From Devosia ureilytica (GTDB taxonomy: Bacteria; Pseudomonadota; Alphaproteobacteria; Rhizobiales; Devosiaceae): a DNA stretch of 64,000 bases. The stretch covers positions 280,919 through 344,918 of the forward strand of contig NZ_JAMZCU010000004.1 in NCBI RefSeq assembly GCF_024273195.1, read 5' to 3'. Each line of letters starts with the position of its first letter. Position 1 is the first letter of the stretch. The position numbers and the translations under genes were made by a program. Below are positions 1 through 8,747 of this stretch, piece after piece. Under the pieces are notes generated by a model, which ran no database searches, had not been told where the DNA came from, and saw only the letters and a program-made list of their open reading frames with translations.

Positions 1-121
1 GCGTCGCCTCGGAGACGCTCGCGCCGTCGGTAAAGGTGCGGGACACGGCCGAACGCGACACCCCGGCCCGTTCGGCCACCATTTGCGCACTGACAAAGGA
101 AGGGGGTTTCAATTCGCTCAT
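1..121 (-). CDS. LacI-family transcriptional regulator, 5' end only
   Basis: Reading leftward from an ATG at 121, the first 40 codons give a classic LacI/GalR helix-turn-helix: AQMVAERAGVSRSAVSRTF followed by a TDGASVSEAT hinge. The remaining gene, including the sugar-binding domain, lies outside the window. The family represses sugar or small-molecule uptake operons and is released by a ligand. The effector cannot be guessed from this fragment. The frame was read directly from the reverse complement; it is too short for ordinary ORF listing. Confidence 0.85.
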   Translation of the reverse strand, partial: MSELKPPSFVSAQMVAERAGVSRSAVSRTFTDGASVSEAT

Positions 122-254
122 GAAGAAGCCGTGGCACAGGACAGGCGCGATAGTGAAGTGAAAAACGCGGACGTCAAGCTAAGGACACAAGGCGGTACGG
201 CGCAGAATACAGGGAACCAGGCAGATGATCTGCCCCCGGAAAGCGCCGCCAGCT

Positions 255-743
255 CTACAGCGGCAGAACGCGCGAGAACTTCACGGCGCCAAGAGAAAAG
301 CTGCTCTCGATCGAGGCCACACCCTCGAGCTGGGTCAGTTTCTCACGCAAGAAGTGCTCGTAGGATTCAAGATCGGCGCAGACGACCCGCAGCAGAAAAT
401 CGAACTGCCCCGTCATCAAATAGCACTCCATAACCTCCGGCCAACGGCTGATCGCAGCGCCGAAGGCGTCCAGGTTGCCCGCCCTTTGCCGTTCGAGTTT
501 GATGGAAATGAAGACCGAAACGGGTAAGCCCACCGCCTTTTGCTCGATATTGGCGCTGTAGCCCGCAATGATGCCATTGCGTTCCATCTGCCGCAGCCGC
601 CGCAGGCAGGGTGATGCCGAAAGCCCAATCTTGTCGGCGAGCGCCTGCACCGTCATGCGCCCATCCTCCTGCAAGGCCCGCAGGATTCTACGATCAACCG
701 GGTCCAGTGCGTCAGTGGCGGAATCCGCCCCAATAGTGTCCAT
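255..743 (-). CDS. Lrp/AsnC-family transcriptional regulator
   Basis: A 162-residue protein of typical Lrp size. The N-terminal winged helix begins LDPVDRRILRALQEDGRM and has a recognition helix around LSASPCLRRLRQME; the C-terminal half is an alpha-beta RAM/AsnC effector domain (PVSVFISIKL, then the MECYLMTGQFDFLLRV motif). I chose the ATG at 743 because the 13 codons upstream of it have no Lrp similarity and cut into the promoter. It diverges from the thiamine-diphosphate enzyme at 846 with about 100 bp between them. This is the usual arrangement for an Lrp member that senses an amino or 2-oxo acid and controls its neighbour. Target and ligand are inferred. Confidence 0.9.
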   Translation of the reverse strand: MDTIGADSATDALDPVDRRILRALQEDGRMTVQALADKIGLSASPCLRRLRQMERNGIIAGYSANIEQKAVGLPVSVFISIKLERQRAGNLDAFGAAISRWPEVMECYLMTGQFDFLLRVVCADLESYEHFLREKLTQLEGVASIESSFSLGAVKFSRVLPL

Positions 744-817
744 TTTAGCCAATATCCTGCGCCAACACCCAAAAGACCACACAAGATAGACAGGATTTGC
801 TCAACCGCAAACCGTAA

Positions 818-829
818 TGTCAGACATAT
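818..829. promoter_or_regulatory. TGTCAGACATAT motif, shared with the 3335 site
   Basis: The 12-mer TGTCAGACATAT sits just upstream of the ribosome-binding GGAGGGAG of the gene at 846 and occurs again at 3335-3346 in front of the peptide-type ABC operon. TTGTCAGAC-like sequences resemble known operators of FCD-type GntR regulators, and one such regulator is encoded at 10010. The repeat is seen directly; the operator role is inference. Confidence 0.4.
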
Positions 830-845
830 CGGAGGGAGAGACGAT

Positions 846-3215
846 ATGGCAATCGAGGGGATCGGGCGCATCGAGGCCATCGAGGCTCTGACCCGAAAAT
901 CACTCTGGCTGGCCAGCTGGATGGTCCACCATGCGAACCATATCCGGCCCAATATCGACGGCGTGAAGGTTGGTGGCCATCAGGCCAGTTCAGCTTCCAT
1001 GGCCGCCATGCTCTCAACCCTCTATTTCGGCGTTCTCAAGCCAGAGGACCGCGTGGCGGTCAAGCCGCATGCGGCCCCGGTGTTTCATGCCATCCAATAT
1101 CTCATGGGTCGGCAGATCCGGGAAAAACTGATCGACTTTCGAGCCTTCGGTGGCGCGCAGTCCTACCCCTCACGCACGAAGGATACCGACGATGTCGATT
1201 TCTCGACAGGCTCGGTGGGTTTGGGCGTTGCTTTTTCGGCCTTTGCTTCCTTGGTACAGGACTACGTTCGCGCCAAGGACTGGGCCGGCAAGGAACGGCC
1301 TGAAGGGCGCATGATTGCGCTGGCGGGCGATGCTGAGCTGGACGAAGGCAATATCTACGAATGCCTGCTCGAAGGCTGGAAGCATGGCCTGAGGAACTGC
1401 TGGTGGATTATCGACTACAATCGCCAGAGCCTGGACGGCGTGGTGCGCGAAGGGCTGTATGACCGCATCGAAGCGGTGTTCAAGGCCTTTGGCTGGAAGG
1501 TTGTCACGCTCAAATATGGCGCCCTGCAGCGCGCGGCCTTTGCCGAGGCGGGCGGCGAGCACCTCAAGGCCTGGATCGATGCGTGCCCCAACGCGCTCTA
1601 CTCGGCCCTGATGTTCCGGGGTGGCGCCGCGTGGCGCGAACGCCTGAGCGACGAAATCGGTGACCAGGGCGCGGTTTCGGCGCTTCTCGCCCGTCGCAGC
1701 GACGACGAACTGGCGGCGCTCATGGCCAATCTGGGCGGACATTGCGTCGAGAGCCTGCTTGACCAGTTCGAGGCTGCCGGCAACGACGAGCCAACGGTCT
1801 TCATAGCCTACACGGTGAAAGGCTGGGGGACGCCGCTCGCCGGCCACAAGGACAATCATGCCGGCCAGATGACCGGCGCGCAGATCGAGCAATTGCGCAG
1901 CGCCCATCGCATCCGCGAAGGTCACGAATGGGACCGGTTCGAAGGGCAGGATAAACCAGACGCCCTTGCAGCCTTTCTGGCGGCCGTGCCGTTCAACACC
2001 GCTCAGTCGCGCCGCCTGACCTCGCCGGCCGTCCCCACGATTGGCCCGCAGTTCATCGGCACCGGCCCGACATCCACCCAGGCCGCCTTCGGACGCATTC
2101 TCGACGCCATTGCCAAGACCGACAGCGAAATGGCGCGGCGCATCGTCACGACCTCGCCTGATGTTACGGTCTCCACAAATCTGGGCGCGTGGGTCAACCG
2201 CAGGAACCTCTTCGCGTCCCAGGAGATGGCGGACCTCTTCCAAAAGGAGGCGATCCCCTCGACCCAGAAGTGGCGGTTCACGCCGGAGGGTCAGCATCTC
2301 GAACTGGGCATCGCCGAGATGAACCTGTTTTTGATGCTGGGCGCTGCCGGCCTCAGCCATTCGCTGTTCGGCGAGCGCCTGCTGCCCATCGGCACCCTTT
2401 ATGATCCGTTCATCTCGCGGGGCCTGGATGCGCTGAACTACGCTTGTTACCAGGACGCGCGTTTCCTGCTCGTTGCAACACCCTCCGGCGTATCGCTTGC
2501 CGGGGAAGGCGGCGCTCACCAATCCATTGCCTCACCCCTGATCGGCATGTCGCAGGATGGTCTTGCCAGTTTCGAGCCCGCCTTTGCCGACGAGCTGTCA
2601 GTCATTATCGACTGGGCCTTCGACTACATGCAGCGCAGCGGCGACGCCCGACCGGACCTCGCCGACTGGCCCCGCGACGTTACGGGCGGATCGGTCTATC
2701 TCCGACTTTCCACCAGGATGCTTGAGCAGGTCCCCCGCGAGATGGACGAAACCCTGAGCGCCGACATCATCCGCGGCGCCTATTGGCTCAATCCACCGAC
2801 ACCGCAGTGCGAAGTTGTCATTGCCTATCAGGGGGTGCTGGCCAGCGAGGCCATTGCGGCAGCCGCCCGCATTGGTGGTGACCGGCGCAATGTCGCCGTG
2901 CTCGCAGTCACATCGGCAGACCGTCTCAATGCCGGCTGGCAGGCGGCGCAGCGCGGACGCCTGCATGGCGACAGGACTGCCGGAAGTCATGTCGAAAACC
3001 TCCTGTCCCAGATACCACATAGCGCCAGCATCATCACCGCCATCGACGCTCACCCCGCCACACTGGGCTGGCTGGGCAGCGTCCAGGGGCACCGCACGGT
3101 GGCTCTGGGGGTCGAGCATTTCGGCCAGACCGGAACCGTCCGTGATCTCTACAGCCATTTCGGCATCGACGCCGAAACCATCGTCGCCGCAGCCGGACAC
3201 CTCATGGCGCGGTGA
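846..3215 (+). CDS. AceE-like homodimeric 2-oxoacid dehydrogenase E1 / transketolase-fold enzyme
   Basis: A 789-residue thiamine-diphosphate enzyme. The N-terminal half carries VGGHQASSASM, SVGLGVAFSAF and the cofactor motif GDAELDEGNIYE with DYNRQSLDG about 30 residues later (near residues 161-195). These match the layout of the homodimeric pyruvate dehydrogenase E1 (AceE) more closely than true transketolase. The middle and C-terminal domains are the pyrimidine-binding and transketolase-C type (ELGIAEMNLFLMLGAAGLSHSLFGERLLPIGTLYDPF). It is about 100 residues shorter than AceE (near 887) and lacks its N-terminal extension. No E2 or E3 gene lies nearby, so the enzyme may use a shared E2 or act alone as a decarboxylase or ketolase. 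GGAGGGAG precedes the ATG. Substrate unknown. Confidence 0.8.
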   Translation: MAIEGIGRIEAIEALTRKSLWLASWMVHHANHIRPNIDGVKVGGHQASSASMAAMLSTLYFGVLKPEDRVAVKPHAAPVFHAIQYLMGRQIREKLIDFRAFGGAQSYPSRTKDTDDVDFSTGSVGLGVAFSAFASLVQDYVRAKDWAGKERPEGRMIALAGDAELDEGNIYECLLEGWKHGLRNCWWIIDYNRQSLDGVVREGLYDRIEAVFKAFGWKVVTLKYGALQRAAFAEAGGEHLKAWIDACPNALYSALMFRGGAAWRERLSDEIGDQGAVSALLARRSDDELAALMANLGGHCVESLLDQFEAAGNDEPTVFIAYTVKGWGTPLAGHKDNHAGQMTGAQIEQLRSAHRIREGHEWDRFEGQDKPDALAAFLAAVPFNTAQSRRLTSPAVPTIGPQFIGTGPTSTQAAFGRILDAIAKTDSEMARRIVTTSPDVTVSTNLGAWVNRRNLFASQEMADLFQKEAIPSTQKWRFTPEGQHLELGIAEMNLFLMLGAAGLSHSLFGERLLPIGTLYDPFISRGLDALNYACYQDARFLLVATPSGVSLAGEGGAHQSIASPLIGMSQDGLASFEPAFADELSVIIDWAFDYMQRSGDARPDLADWPRDVTGGSVYLRLSTRMLEQVPREMDETLSADIIRGAYWLNPPTPQCEVVIAYQGVLASEAIAAAARIGGDRRNVAVLAVTSADRLNAGWQAAQRGRLHGDRTAGSHVENLLSQIPHSASIITAIDAHPATLGWLGSVQGHRTVALGVEHFGQTGTVRDLYSHFGIDAETIVAAAGHLMAR

Positions 3216-3330
3216 CTGACGACCCGCGTGGCGACTACGGCCGCCTCGCAAACAGACTGCACCCAAGGATGCGTCGCAACGTTGCAAAACTGCGGACTTG
3301 GCAGTCAATCAGCCTTGCACCCGCACTTCA

Positions 3331-3361
3331 AATTTGTCAGACATATGTCATCTGGCAAATT
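3331..3361. promoter_or_regulatory. Interrupted palindrome upstream of the dpp-type operon
   Basis: AATTTGTCAGA and TCTGGCAAATT form 11-bp arms with one mismatch (a G-T wobble), separated by CATATGTCA. The site lies 127-157 bp before the start of the binding-protein gene, in a 272-bp gap otherwise without a gene. The left arm contains the 12-mer also found at 818. A shorter copy of the arm (CTGACAAA, reverse strand) is at 9944-9951 ahead of the GntR gene. It is a plausible operator for that GntR protein; binding is inferred. Confidence 0.45.
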
Positions 3362-3487
3362 GTTTGAGGGAACAATGGGCCTCCGGCGCCCATCAAGAGG
3401 GCGCCCGCAAAGCAAGTGAACAGGCCCGGGGGAATTGGGCCTGGCACATCAGGGAACGTCCACCGCTCTACTTAAAGGAGGGAGCAT

Positions 3488-5089
3488 ATGCATATCTTGC
3501 CCAAACTGGTCGGCGCATTGGCAGTCGCGACAGCACTGACACTGCCCGCCCTGGCCCAGACCACTATCGTGGCACCGGGTCAGTCCACCACCGGCACCTA
3601 CATGGACTATATGAAGACCGTCTATGACAGGGCGACCTTCGCCGAATTGCTGCAGGTCCCCATTGCGACGTTCGACAAGGAATTCGAGCTGACCCCGATG
3701 GCAGCGGAAAGCTGGAGCCAGTCCGAGGACGGCCTCACCTGGACTTTCAAGTTGCGCGAGGGACTGGTCTGGTCCGATGGGGAACCGCTGACGGCAGAAG
3801 ACTATGTCTTTGCGCTGCAGCGCGCGGCGACGTCGGGCTATGACTTTGCCTGGTACTGGGACTTTGCCGGCGGCATCAAGGGCTGGAAGGAAGTCACTGA
3901 GGGCACTGCCGACGTCTCCACTCTGGGCCTGACCGCGGTCGATGACCTCACCATCGAGGTCACCACGACTGCCCCAAAACCCTACCTCCCCTCCGTCACC
4001 AGCCTCTGGTACCCGGTGCCTAAGCACAAAGTGGATGAGCTTGGCGACGACTGGGCACTCAACGTCGACACTATTGTTTCTTCCGGGCCTTTTGAAATCG
4101 AGAGCTGGGAGAAGTCGAACAACGCGGTGGTCTTTACCAAGTCCGATACCTATACCGGCCCCTGGCAAGCGCAGATCGACCGCCTCGAAGTTGACCCGAG
4201 CCTTGGCGCGCCCGAAGTTGGGCTGCCGGCCTATCTTGCCGGTGATACCGACTATTCGTTCCTCAACACCGGACAGGTCCCGGTGGCGATGGCGGCAGAG
4301 CCCGATGGCATCCGCAAGAATGCGGTTTTTGCCACCTCCTACATCTCCTATGACCTTGAGTCAGAGCCGTTCAACAATGTCGATGTGCGCAGGGCCTTCT
4401 ACCATGCCATCGACCGCGAAGAACTGACCTCCACGGTGCTCAAGGACATTGCCATTCCGGCCGGCTCCATCCTGCCGCCCGGCTATCCCGGCTACAATCC
4501 GGATGTCGTGGCCCAGGCCACCTTCGATCCTGAGCAGGCCAAGCAGTTCTTGGCCGATGCCGGCTACCCCAATGGCGAGGGTTTCCCGGAGATCGAAATC
4601 TGGATCCGCGAGGAGGGCGGCTATAATGGGGCCATCATCCCGGCCATGGCGCAATACATCCAGGCCGAACTCAAGGAAATCCTGGGGATCACCGTCAACA
4701 TCCGCCAGCTTCCCGGTGCAGACTGGATGGACGGCCTGCGTGGCGCGAAGAACAACATCTTCATCGCTCCCTACGAGTACGACTATCTCGACCCGTCCAA
4801 CTTCTACGGCATCTTCTTCAATGGCGGGCGTCATAATTACTTCGTTCCCGAGTATGACGCACTGGTCGCCAAGGCCGATGCCGAAAGCGACTGGGATACC
4901 CGCTATGCGCTCTATGCCGAGGCGGAACAGGTCATGATCGACCAGGGGCTCATTGTCCCGCTGGTGCACCCGATCACTACGGCCATCATCTCGGGTGAAT
5001 TGGGTGGCGAAGCCTCCACGCCCAACGCCTTGGGCTTCACCCCATTGGACCGGCTTGGCCACTACTTCTTCACGCACCTGACCAAGTAG
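3488..5089 (+). CDS. Peptide-type ABC transporter substrate-binding protein (SBP_bac_5)
   Basis: A 533-residue periplasmic binding protein of the DppA/OppA class. A Sec signal peptide occupies about residues 1-24 (ALAVATALTLPALAQ). Family landmarks follow: ESWSQSEDGLTWTFKLREGLVWSDG near residue 75 and RRAFYHAIDREEL near 300. It captures a peptide or another oligomer and passes it to the permeases at 6926 and 7852. A strong Shine-Dalgarno (AAAGGAGGGAG) sits 5-6 nt before the ATG. It leads an operon through at least 8745 and probably 10738, and is separated from the ATPase by a stem-loop at 5105. Ligand specificity cannot be read. Confidence 0.92.
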   Translation: MHILPKLVGALAVATALTLPALAQTTIVAPGQSTTGTYMDYMKTVYDRATFAELLQVPIATFDKEFELTPMAAESWSQSEDGLTWTFKLREGLVWSDGEPLTAEDYVFALQRAATSGYDFAWYWDFAGGIKGWKEVTEGTADVSTLGLTAVDDLTIEVTTTAPKPYLPSVTSLWYPVPKHKVDELGDDWALNVDTIVSSGPFEIESWEKSNNAVVFTKSDTYTGPWQAQIDRLEVDPSLGAPEVGLPAYLAGDTDYSFLNTGQVPVAMAAEPDGIRKNAVFATSYISYDLESEPFNNVDVRRAFYHAIDREELTSTVLKDIAIPAGSILPPGYPGYNPDVVAQATFDPEQAKQFLADAGYPNGEGFPEIEIWIREEGGYNGAIIPAMAQYIQAELKEILGITVNIRQLPGADWMDGLRGAKNNIFIAPYEYDYLDPSNFYGIFFNGGRHNYFVPEYDALVAKADAESDWDTRYALYAEAEQVMIDQGLIVPLVHPITTAIISGELGGEASTPNALGFTPLDRLGHYFFTHLTK

Positions 5090-5104
5090 TATCGCGATCC
5101 AACA

Positions 5105-5138
5105 GGCGCCTCCCGAGCATTCCCAGTCGGGAGGCGCC
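5105..5138 (+). terminator. Stem-loop between binding protein and ATPase genes
   Basis: GGCGCCTCCCGA and TCGGGAGGCGCC are perfect 12-bp arms around a 10-nt loop, directly after the binding-protein gene. There is no long T-run, so partial termination or protection of the upstream mRNA 3' end is more likely than a full stop. Confidence 0.65.
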
Positions 5139-5157
5139 ACCTTTAAGCGGGCCAGCC

Positions 5158-6912
5158 ATGTCACTCGTTGAAATAGAAGACCTGCGGGTCAGCTTTCGCC
5201 AGTATGGCGGCGCCGTCGACGCGGTGCGCGGCGTCAGCTTCACGGTCAATGAAGGCGAAAGCCTTGGCATTGTCGGGGAGAGCGGCTCCGGCAAATCGGT
5301 CAGTTGTGCCGCATTGCTGCGCCTCCTGCCCCCGACTGCCGAAGTCAGCGCCACCACGCTTCGCCTTGACGGCATTGATGTTGCAAAGGCCGGCAAGGAT
5401 GATCTTGTCCGCCTGCGAGGTCGCGCCGCGGCGATGATCTTCCAGGATCCGATGACCGCTTTTGATCCGGTGTTCACCATCGGCCACCAGATCGCCGAGA
5501 CCATTCAGGCGCACCGCAACTCGAGCGCGCGCGATGCACGAAAAGAGGCGGAGGACCTGCTCCAGCGGGTGGAGATCAAGAACGCCAGCGACGTCCTCGA
5601 CTACTATCCCCATCAGCTTTCCGGCGGCATGTTGCAGCGCGCAATGATCGCCATGGCACTCTCTTGCCGCCCCAAGGTGCTGATTGCCGACGAACCGACG
5701 ACGGCGCTCGATGTCACCATCCAGGCCCAGATTCTGCAGCTCATCAAGAAGGTGCAGGCCGAGTTCGGCATGGCGCTGATCATGATCACCCATGACCTTG
5801 GCGTCATTGCCGAGACGGTCGACCGGGTGCTTGTCATGTATCGCGGCGAGGTCATGGAACAGGGGCCCGTGCAACAGATCTTCGATACCCCCCAGCATGA
5901 CTATACCAAGCAGCTTCTGGCGAGCCTCCACGCCCGCTTCGAGCCATCACGCGGCAGCGACAGCGACACCCCCGCCCTCGAGCTCAAAGGGTTGGCGAAG
6001 GCCTATCGCATTCGTCGCCGTCGCGGCCTTTTCAATGAATACGTCGATTTCCATGCCGTGCAGGAGATCAACCTGGCCCTGCCCAAGAACCGTATCGTCG
6101 CCATCGTCGGCGAAAGCGGATCGGGGAAGACCACGACCGGCATGATGGCGATGCGCCTCACCGATGCATCGAGCGGGCAGATCCTCGTCGACGGGCATGA
6201 CATTTCCAACCTCTCGCCCGAAGCGCTCAAGCCCTGGCGTCGCAGAATGCAGGTGGTTTTCCAGGACAGCTATTCGGCGCTGGACCCAATGATGACATTG
6301 GCCCAGATCATCGCTGAGCCGCTCCATATTCACGGCGTTGGCTCTCCACGCGAGCAGACCGAGACAGCCCTGTCGTGGCTGGATCGGGTCGGCCTCGACC
6401 GCTCATTTGCCAATCGCTACCCGCATGAACTCTCGGGCGGCCAGCGCCAGCGCGTGGCCATTGCCCGGGCACTGGTGCTTGAGCCGACCGTCCTTGTCGC
6501 GGACGAGCCCACATCAGCGCTCGATGTCACCGTCAAGGCGCAGATCATTGGCCTCCTGAAAAAACTGCAGGCGGAAATGGGCCTTTCCATGCTGTTCATC
6601 AGCCATGACCTGTCGACGGTCAAATCACTCACCGACAGCGTGGTGGTCATGTATCGCGGGCGGGTTGTGGAGGAAGCGCCAACCGAACGCATCTTCTCGG
6701 ATCCGCAACACCCCTACACGCGAGCCCTGCTCGAGGCGGTGCCGGTGACCAATCCAAGGGACAAGCGGTCTCGCAATTTTCTGTCCGCTGAGGAAATCGA
6801 GGCGCGGACACCTCGCCTGACAGTCCTCCAGACCGGTGTCGCGCCGCACAGCAAACCGCAACTTGTCGCCATCGCCCCGGGCCACCGGGTCGAGGCTTAT
6901 GTGACCAATTGA
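5158..6912 (+). CDS. Fused dual ATP-binding protein of peptide-type ABC importer (DppD-DppF fusion)
   Basis: 584 residues with two complete ABC cassettes in tandem. The first has Walker A GESGSGKS at 40-47, signature LSGGM and Walker [10 protein letters not shown]. The second has GESGSGKTT near 318, signature LSGGQ and VLVADEPTS. Each is followed by the oligopeptide-type C-terminal extension ([33 protein letters not shown]). The protein replaces the separate DppD and DppF subunits and powers the permease pair downstream. This fusion is common in alphaproteobacteria. The first signature deviates (GGM for GGQ), as is usual in DppD-type cassettes. Confidence 0.93.
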   Translation: MSLVEIEDLRVSFRQYGGAVDAVRGVSFTVNEGESLGIVGESGSGKSVSCAALLRLLPPTAEVSATTLRLDGIDVAKAGKDDLVRLRGRAAAMIFQDPMTAFDPVFTIGHQIAETIQAHRNSSARDARKEAEDLLQRVEIKNASDVLDYYPHQLSGGMLQRAMIAMALSCRPKVLIADEPTTALDVTIQAQILQLIKKVQAEFGMALIMITHDLGVIAETVDRVLVMYRGEVMEQGPVQQIFDTPQHDYTKQLLASLHARFEPSRGSDSDTPALELKGLAKAYRIRRRRGLFNEYVDFHAVQEINLALPKNRIVAIVGESGSGKTTTGMMAMRLTDASSGQILVDGHDISNLSPEALKPWRRRMQVVFQDSYSALDPMMTLAQIIAEPLHIHGVGSPREQTETALSWLDRVGLDRSFANRYPHELSGGQRQRVAIARALVLEPTVLVADEPTSALDVTVKAQIIGLLKKLQAEMGLSMLFISHDLSTVKSLTDSVVVMYRGRVVEEAPTERIFSDPQHPYTRALLEAVPVTNPRDKRSRNFLSAEEIEARTPRLTVLQTGVAPHSKPQLVAIAPGHRVEAYVTN

Positions 6913-6925
6913 GGGGGCGATACTG

Positions 6926-7855
6926 ATGCTCGGATTTATCCTTCGCCGGCTCGTCTCGGTTGCCTTCACCTTCATTGCCGTGTCGATCATCATCTTCCTG
7001 ATGATGCACGCCGTGCCCGGCGGCCCGTTCGATGCCAATGACATGCCGGTTTCCGAGGCGGTGCGCGCCAAGATGATGGCGCAGCTGGGCCTCGACCAGC
7101 CGCTTTACGTGCAATACCTGCGCTATATGTGGGGCGTGATGCAGTTCGATTTCGGCGTGCCCTATCAAAGCCCCGGCGAAAGCGTCTTGCAGCTGCTCTC
7201 TCGCGCCTGGGTCCCGAGCCTTGTCCTGGGTGGCCTTGGCGTTCTCATCGGCGCGCCGTTGGGGATACTCCTCGGCATGGCCGCCGCCCTCAATCGCAAC
7301 AGCTGGATCGACTATCTCGCATCCGCCGTTGCCACGATTGGCCTCACCATTCCGGTGTTCGTCACGTCAATGCTGCTGATCCTGGTGTTTGCGGTGTGGC
7401 TCAAATGGCTGCCTGCCAGCGGCTGGCCGCATCCCGAGCGCTGGATATTGCCCATCATCGCCTATGCCGCCATTCCGGTCGCGACCTATGCTCGCTACAC
7501 CCGCTCGGCCATGCTCGACACCATGAGCCGGCCGTTCGTGACGGTGCTGCGCGCCAAGGGACTCTCGGAGCAGCGCATCGTGTTCCAGCATGTGCTGCGC
7601 AATTCGGCCATCCCACTGGTCACCGTCTTCCTGCCCATGTTCATCGGCACCGCCACCGGCTCGATCTTTGTCGAGGCCATGTTCCGCATTCCAGGCCTTG
7701 GCGCCTATTTCGTCTCGTCCATCGAGACGCGCGACTATCCCCTGGAGATGGCACTGATGCTCATGATCACCTTCATGTACTGCATCGCCTATCTCCTCTC
7801 CGACATTGTCTATGCGCTGATCAATCCGCGTATCCGCGTAGGAGGCGCAGAATGA
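6926..7855 (+). CDS. ABC transporter permease, DppB/OppB type
   Basis: 309 residues, about six membrane helices. The N-terminal segment MLGFILRRLVSVAFTFIAVSIIIFLMM is typical of DppB and the first periplasmic stretch holds the family motif MMAQLGLDQPLYVQYLRYM. The EAA loop that docks on the ATPase is near ILRAKGLSEQRIVFQHVLRN. It follows the ATPase gene by 13 bp and overlaps the next permease by an ATGA, so the two permeases are probably translationally coupled. Confidence 0.93.
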   Translation: MLGFILRRLVSVAFTFIAVSIIIFLMMHAVPGGPFDANDMPVSEAVRAKMMAQLGLDQPLYVQYLRYMWGVMQFDFGVPYQSPGESVLQLLSRAWVPSLVLGGLGVLIGAPLGILLGMAAALNRNSWIDYLASAVATIGLTIPVFVTSMLLILVFAVWLKWLPASGWPHPERWILPIIAYAAIPVATYARYTRSAMLDTMSRPFVTVLRAKGLSEQRIVFQHVLRNSAIPLVTVFLPMFIGTATGSIFVEAMFRIPGLGAYFVSSIETRDYPLEMALMLMITFMYCIAYLLSDIVYALINPRIRVGGAE

Positions 7856-8745
7856 CCGACATCCTGACACCTCCTGCCCTGAAGGCACCGGCGCGCCAGC
7901 GCAGCCCACTGTGGTTCGCCTGGCAGCGTTTCCTGTCCAATAAGGCGGCGCTGGGCGGCGGCATCGTGCTCGCCATCCTGATCCTGATGGCGCTGCTGGC
8001 GCCATTGATCACCCCGGTGCCCCCCGAAGCGCAATTGTTCCTCACCCAGTCGCTGGCCTTCCCCTCGGCCGAGCACTGGTTTGGTGTCGACAATCTTGGG
8101 CGCGATTTTTACACCCGTATTGTCTATGGCGCGCGCATCTCGCTCTCCATCGGCTTCATCGCCGCCGGATTTTCCGTGCTGATCGGCATCCCGTTGGGAG
8201 CCCTTGCCGGCTATTTCGGTGGGCGAACCGACTGGATCATCATGCGGATCATCGAGCTGTTCTCGGTGGTGCCACCCTTGTTGGCAGCCATGCTGCTGGG
8301 AACTCTGATCCGCGGTGGCTACCCTTCGATCGTGGCCATCGCGGCGCTGTTCGGCTGGGTGCAGGTGTGCCTTCTGGTACGGGCCCAGGTGAAGGCCTTT
8401 CGCGACAAGGAATTCGTACGGGCCGCGCAGGCGCTGGGGGCCTCGCCCTGGTACATCATTCGCCGCCACCTCATCCCCAATTCCATTAGCCCGATCATCG
8501 TCGGCTTCGTGCTCGCCATCCCCATGGCCATGATGCTCGAAGCCTCGCTGAGCTTCCTCGGCATCGGCGTGCCCCCGCCGACCCCGACCTGGGGCCAGAT
8601 GATCAATGAGGGCATCAATTTCATGTTCTACTACTGGCACCTGGCCGTCTTTCCGACGGCGGCTCTCGCCATCACTGTGCTCGCCACTTCGCTCTTTGGC
8701 GATGGCTTGCGCGATGCACTCGATCCCACCCTGAAAGGCCGCTAA
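7852..8745 (+). CDS. ABC transporter permease, DppC/OppC type
   Basis: 297 residues from the ATG at 7852, which overlaps the stop of the upstream permease by ATGA. The same frame is open back to 7129, but that part is antisense-like noise inside dppB. Features: a soluble N-terminus, first helix ALGGGIVLAILILMALLAPL, the DNLGRDFYTRIVYGARISL motif typical of DppC, and EAA-loop residues AAQALGASPWYIIRRHLIPN. It forms the channel heterodimer with the 6926 product. The aminotransferase gene begins 2 bp after the stop. Confidence 0.93.
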   Translation: MTDILTPPALKAPARQRSPLWFAWQRFLSNKAALGGGIVLAILILMALLAPLITPVPPEAQLFLTQSLAFPSAEHWFGVDNLGRDFYTRIVYGARISLSIGFIAAGFSVLIGIPLGALAGYFGGRTDWIIMRIIELFSVVPPLLAAMLLGTLIRGGYPSIVAIAALFGWVQVCLLVRAQVKAFRDKEFVRAAQALGASPWYIIRRHLIPNSISPIIVGFVLAIPMAMMLEASLSFLGIGVPPPTPTWGQMINEGINFMFYYWHLAVFPTAALAITVLATSLFGDGLRDALDPTLKGR

Positions 8746-8747
8746 TC

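Noticed and set aside
1170..2522. Long open frame of 450 codons on the minus strand
   Set aside because: It lies wholly inside the AceE-like gene, has no family motif, and its Arg/Ala/Gln-rich composition is that of an antisense frame in GC-rich DNA.
7129..7851. Apparent N-terminal extension of the DppC-like permease
   Set aside because: It lies in another frame of the DppB-like gene, with His/Arg-rich composition, and the ATG at 7852 has the ATGA overlap expected for these genes.
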